The position numbers and the translations under genes are program-made. Below are positions 61,431 to 64,000 of a DNA stretch of 64,000 nt, piece after piece. The DNA lies in NCBI GenBank assembly GCA_028571685.1, contig CM053142.1, forward strand, positions 127,216,796 through 127,280,795, in the 5' to 3' direction. The DNA is from Heterohyrax brucei. Taxonomy: Eukaryota; Chordata; Mammalia; Hyracoidea; Procaviidae. Position 1 is the stretch's first letter. Every line of letters starts with the position of its first letter. The notes below the pieces were generated by a model that was not told where the DNA came from, made no database searches, and was given only the letters and a program-made list of their open reading frames with translations.

Positions 61431-61617
61431 TTGTGCCACCGTGTACAGTGGCCATTCCAGAAAGAGTTCCAAAATTGCTTTGAAGGGTGTGCTATGCACT
61501 GGAGTCATTGCATAGCTTCCCAAAGGGAATACGTTGAAGGTGACTATAGTGATATTCAGCAATGAAGTATGCAGCACTTAGAACAATTAAGTTTGTGGGC
61601 TTAATTGTTGGACGTTC
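61431..61617 (+). mobile_element. Mariner-derived MITE
   Basis: The same structure as 20796-21010: GCCACCGTGTACAGTGGCC junction, CTTTGAAGGGTGTGCTATGC, right end GTGGGCTTAATTGTTGGAC. The left TIR is shortened. Confidence 0.82.
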
Positions 61618-62427
61618 TAGACAACACTAGATTTCTTACTTTATGGGATATTGTTAGGAAGGGTTTTGCCTCCACTTTCAGCAGCTCAATGTTGTCCCGC
61701 TTTAGATTGTGGGCAAGACTTTTATTTGAAGATCTGGACCTTAGCTGACATTTTGGAGTGACAGGAAAAATCCTTCTTGTATCTTCTTACCCCAGCAAAT
61801 GTCTGGTTTGTGCCCGGTGACGATAATACTGGCATAACCAGGAAAGGATTAAAAGCCCAATATGTATGCTTTTTGAAAGTATATGAGTACTTTTTAAAAT
61901 TTGTATTTTCAAGTATATGAGTGTGATTATTAGGGCTATAATGCTGTTTTTAAGATGAAATTTAGTAGATGATAGCATACATATACATACCTACAATAGT
62001 CTGTGTTGTGTTCATCACATAGTTGTTGTCTATCACTATAAATTATACAACAAACATTCATGGTTTCTTGACTGAGTTATGCAAATGCATAAATAAACAA
62101 ACATATAGACAAATAACTCCATCCCTCAGTACATATGTTAAGCCCAAGGCAAGGATGAAAATAAGCCTGTGGTATATGTTAAGAGTCTATAAAATTTCAG
62201 CACAGCCCGTGCATTAACCAGACCCCTAAATTTTACATTCATTCTTTTATTTCTCTTTTGATTGTGTTTTGTTGCCAGAGAATCTAGGTTTGGTTGGGGT
62301 AGGGTAACAACAGTATTGCCTGTTGTAAACAACAACAACAAAAAAAATGAGTTACCTTTAGCCTGTTTAGTGCTTGTTATATGTGAATGTTTACTTTATC
62401 TTAGATTAGATATGTGCTTGCTGTACT
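61618..62427. other. MSRB3 intron, nothing recognised
   Basis: No exon or named repeat; a short CAACAACAACA run at 62329 is possibly an RTE-type tail without body. Confidence 0.4.
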
Positions 62428-62475
62428 CTAGGGTCACCATGAGTCAGACCCTGACTGAATGGTAATGGGTGGTAC
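62428..62475 (+). mobile_element. AfroSINE 3' end
   Basis: TCTAGGGTCACCATGAGTCA and GACTGAATGGTAATGGGTGG; only the tail. Confidence 0.7.
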
Positions 62476-62674
62476 TTGTTTTTGACTAATCTTGTAAATA
62501 TGCTTTCTAGTCAGATAGTCATGAGAGGCAGAGAGGAGGATGGATTGGGAGTGGAAGATGTTTACCTACATGCAGAGCCAGTTGAGATATTACAGACTTG
62601 GTGTATTTTCATCCTTGTGCGTGTGTATATGTTGCCAGGGAGTCAGTGCAGTAAGATGAAAGATGATGGTTGTT

Positions 62675-63166
62675 ATGAATGGAATTGTTCACCCCAAAAT
62701 GTGTGGTATCTTGGCTAGACCATGATTCCTAGTGTGTGATTCTCCACTTTTTTGTCATCTGATGTGAATTTCTCTGTGTGCTGTAATCCTACCTCTGTGA
62801 TGTTAAATTGGCAGGATTAGAGGCAGTTGTGTTAAAGAGGCAGGACATACTTAGGTTTTGTCGTAAGTCAGTTATTTCAAGATGTAAAAGAAATTGAGTA
62901 TAGATGCGGGGGGACATTGTGCCACCAAGAATGTAGAGCCAGGAGCACATGTCCTTTGGACGTGGGGTCCCTGTACTGAAAAGCTCCTAGAGCAGAAGAA
63001 CATTGTTGACAATGACCTTCTCTCAGAGTCCACACGGAGAGAAAGTCATCACTTGGAGCTGGCACCCTGAATTGGATTTCTAGCCTCCTAGACTGTGAGA
63101 GAATAAATTACTGGTTGTTCAAGCCATCCACTTGTGGTATTTCTGTTTTAGCAGAACTAAATAACT
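62675..63166 (+). mobile_element. Old ERVL-MaLR-type solo LTR
   Basis: A fossil LTR starting TGAATGGAATTGTTCACCCC, with TCTAGCCTCCTAGACTGTGA and GAGAATAAATTAC near 63085-63110, ending GCAGAACTAAATAACTA. No internal region. Confidence 0.78.
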
Positions 63167-63167
63167 A

Positions 63168-63302
63168 CTCCTGCTAACCAAGATATCAGCAGTCCGAGTC
63201 TAGCAGGCAGTCCTTGGAAACTCTATGGAGGAGTTCTACCCTATTATAAAGGGTCGCTAGGAGTCAGAATCACCTCAATGGGAATGGGTTTGATTTTTTT
63301 TA
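63168..63302 (+). mobile_element. AfroSINE lacking its head, directly behind an LTR
   Basis: CTGCTAACCAAGATATCAGC, CCTTGGAAACTCTATGGAGG, GTCGCTAGGAGTCAGAATC and GGGTTTGATTTTTTTT. Confidence 0.9.
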
Positions 63303-63574
63303 AGATCAAATATCTAACATAAGAGAATTTCAAACCAAGAGAAAAGGCTACCTTTAGAAGAGTAGTCAATGTATCAAGTGTCCTAAAGCTAGGAAAACAG
63401 GAACAATGTAAGTCGATTCAGTTTAATGATATAAGGACACCAGGTATAGCTTCAGTCAAATCAGTGTCAGTGGGAATAGGGTGGATAGTTCTTCCTTTTT
63501 CCTTAAACCCTATATCCAGTCTACCAGCAAGGCCACAGTTCTGCCACCATGACAACTCTTAACCTAAACTGTAG

Positions 63575-63890
63575 AAACAGCTTTAAATGGGTTACCTGCT
63601 TCCACATTTGGCCCCTGCAATCCATCCTCCTCCAACAGCCAGAATGATTATTTTAAAATTCCTTCACTTCTTGTCATTGCCTGCCTAAAACCTATTCATT
63701 TTCTATCACACAGACTAATACCTAAACTCTTCGCAGTGGTGCAAATGCCCCACATGATCCAGCCCTCCTCCTCATCTTCAATTCCAGCCATTCTCTCTCT
63801 TGCTCCTACCACAAAATGGTCTCTCTCTCTACAACAGGCCAAGCCAGTTCCAGTTTACGAATAGAAGCCTCTCGAAACCAGACTCTGTCT
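63575..63890 (+). mobile_element. L2 fragment at the window end
   Basis: CAATCCATCCTCCTCCAACA, GCCAGAATGATTATTTTAAA, CACATGATCCAGCCCTCCTC: the same L2 region as in 9560-11145. Confidence 0.7.
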
Positions 63891-64000
63891 CTGTTCTAAT
63901 CCTCAACTTCATAAGTGGAGTACTGAATGGTACCTGTGTAACCCTTACCAGTCAGTCACATTTCCATCCCTCTGCTCAGAGGAACCCACTGTCCTGCGTT

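Overview
The window is mammalian nuclear DNA, most likely elephant (Proboscidea; another paenungulate cannot be excluded). The evidence is two dozen AfroSINE copies, several RTE/BovB-like LINEs with AAC-repeat tails that share their 3' end with the AfroSINEs, and three L1 copies of one lineage. All of this is host chromosome; no prokaryotic or viral replicon is present.

Two host genes are visible, both on the + strand and in the order found at human 12q14. The left end carries the last five coding exons of LEMD3 (MAN1): 6-89, 11195-11276, 12779-12884, 12965-13043 and 13246-13409, followed by a 3' UTR of about 2 kb. They encode the end of the winged-helix region and the whole C-terminal RRM/UHM-like domain, with intact splice sites and phases. 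At 44548-44635, inside a CpG island (about 44080-45270), is the ER-signal first coding exon of MSRB3. The rest of the window is MSRB3 intron 1.

Nearly all other sequence is transposon-derived. The 11.1-kb LEMD3 intron holds three RTE copies, a MIR, AfroSINEs and an old L2. The intergenic region (about 15.4-44 kb) holds an RTE (minus) split by a near full-length L1 (minus) with a 14-bp target duplication, a 5'-truncated L1 with a 15-bp duplication, an inverted pair of mariner pieces, a hAT element with TIRs, a run of four AfroSINEs, and old ERVL-MaLR-type solo LTRs. MSRB3 intron 1 holds another near full-length L1 with nested insertions, a strong inverted repeat, several MaLR-type LTRs, L2 fragments and a mariner-derived MITE.

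I found no new multi-gene system. The most unusual items are structural: an AfroSINE containing a 57-bp copy of an LTR segment that lies 0.9 kb away; an L1 5'-end fragment flanked by a 13-bp duplication but lacking a poly(A); a 5'-inverted AfroSINE; an inverted repeat of about 90-bp arms at 53.7-54.2 kb; and an in-frame upstream ATG in MSRB3 that could extend the protein past its ER signal.
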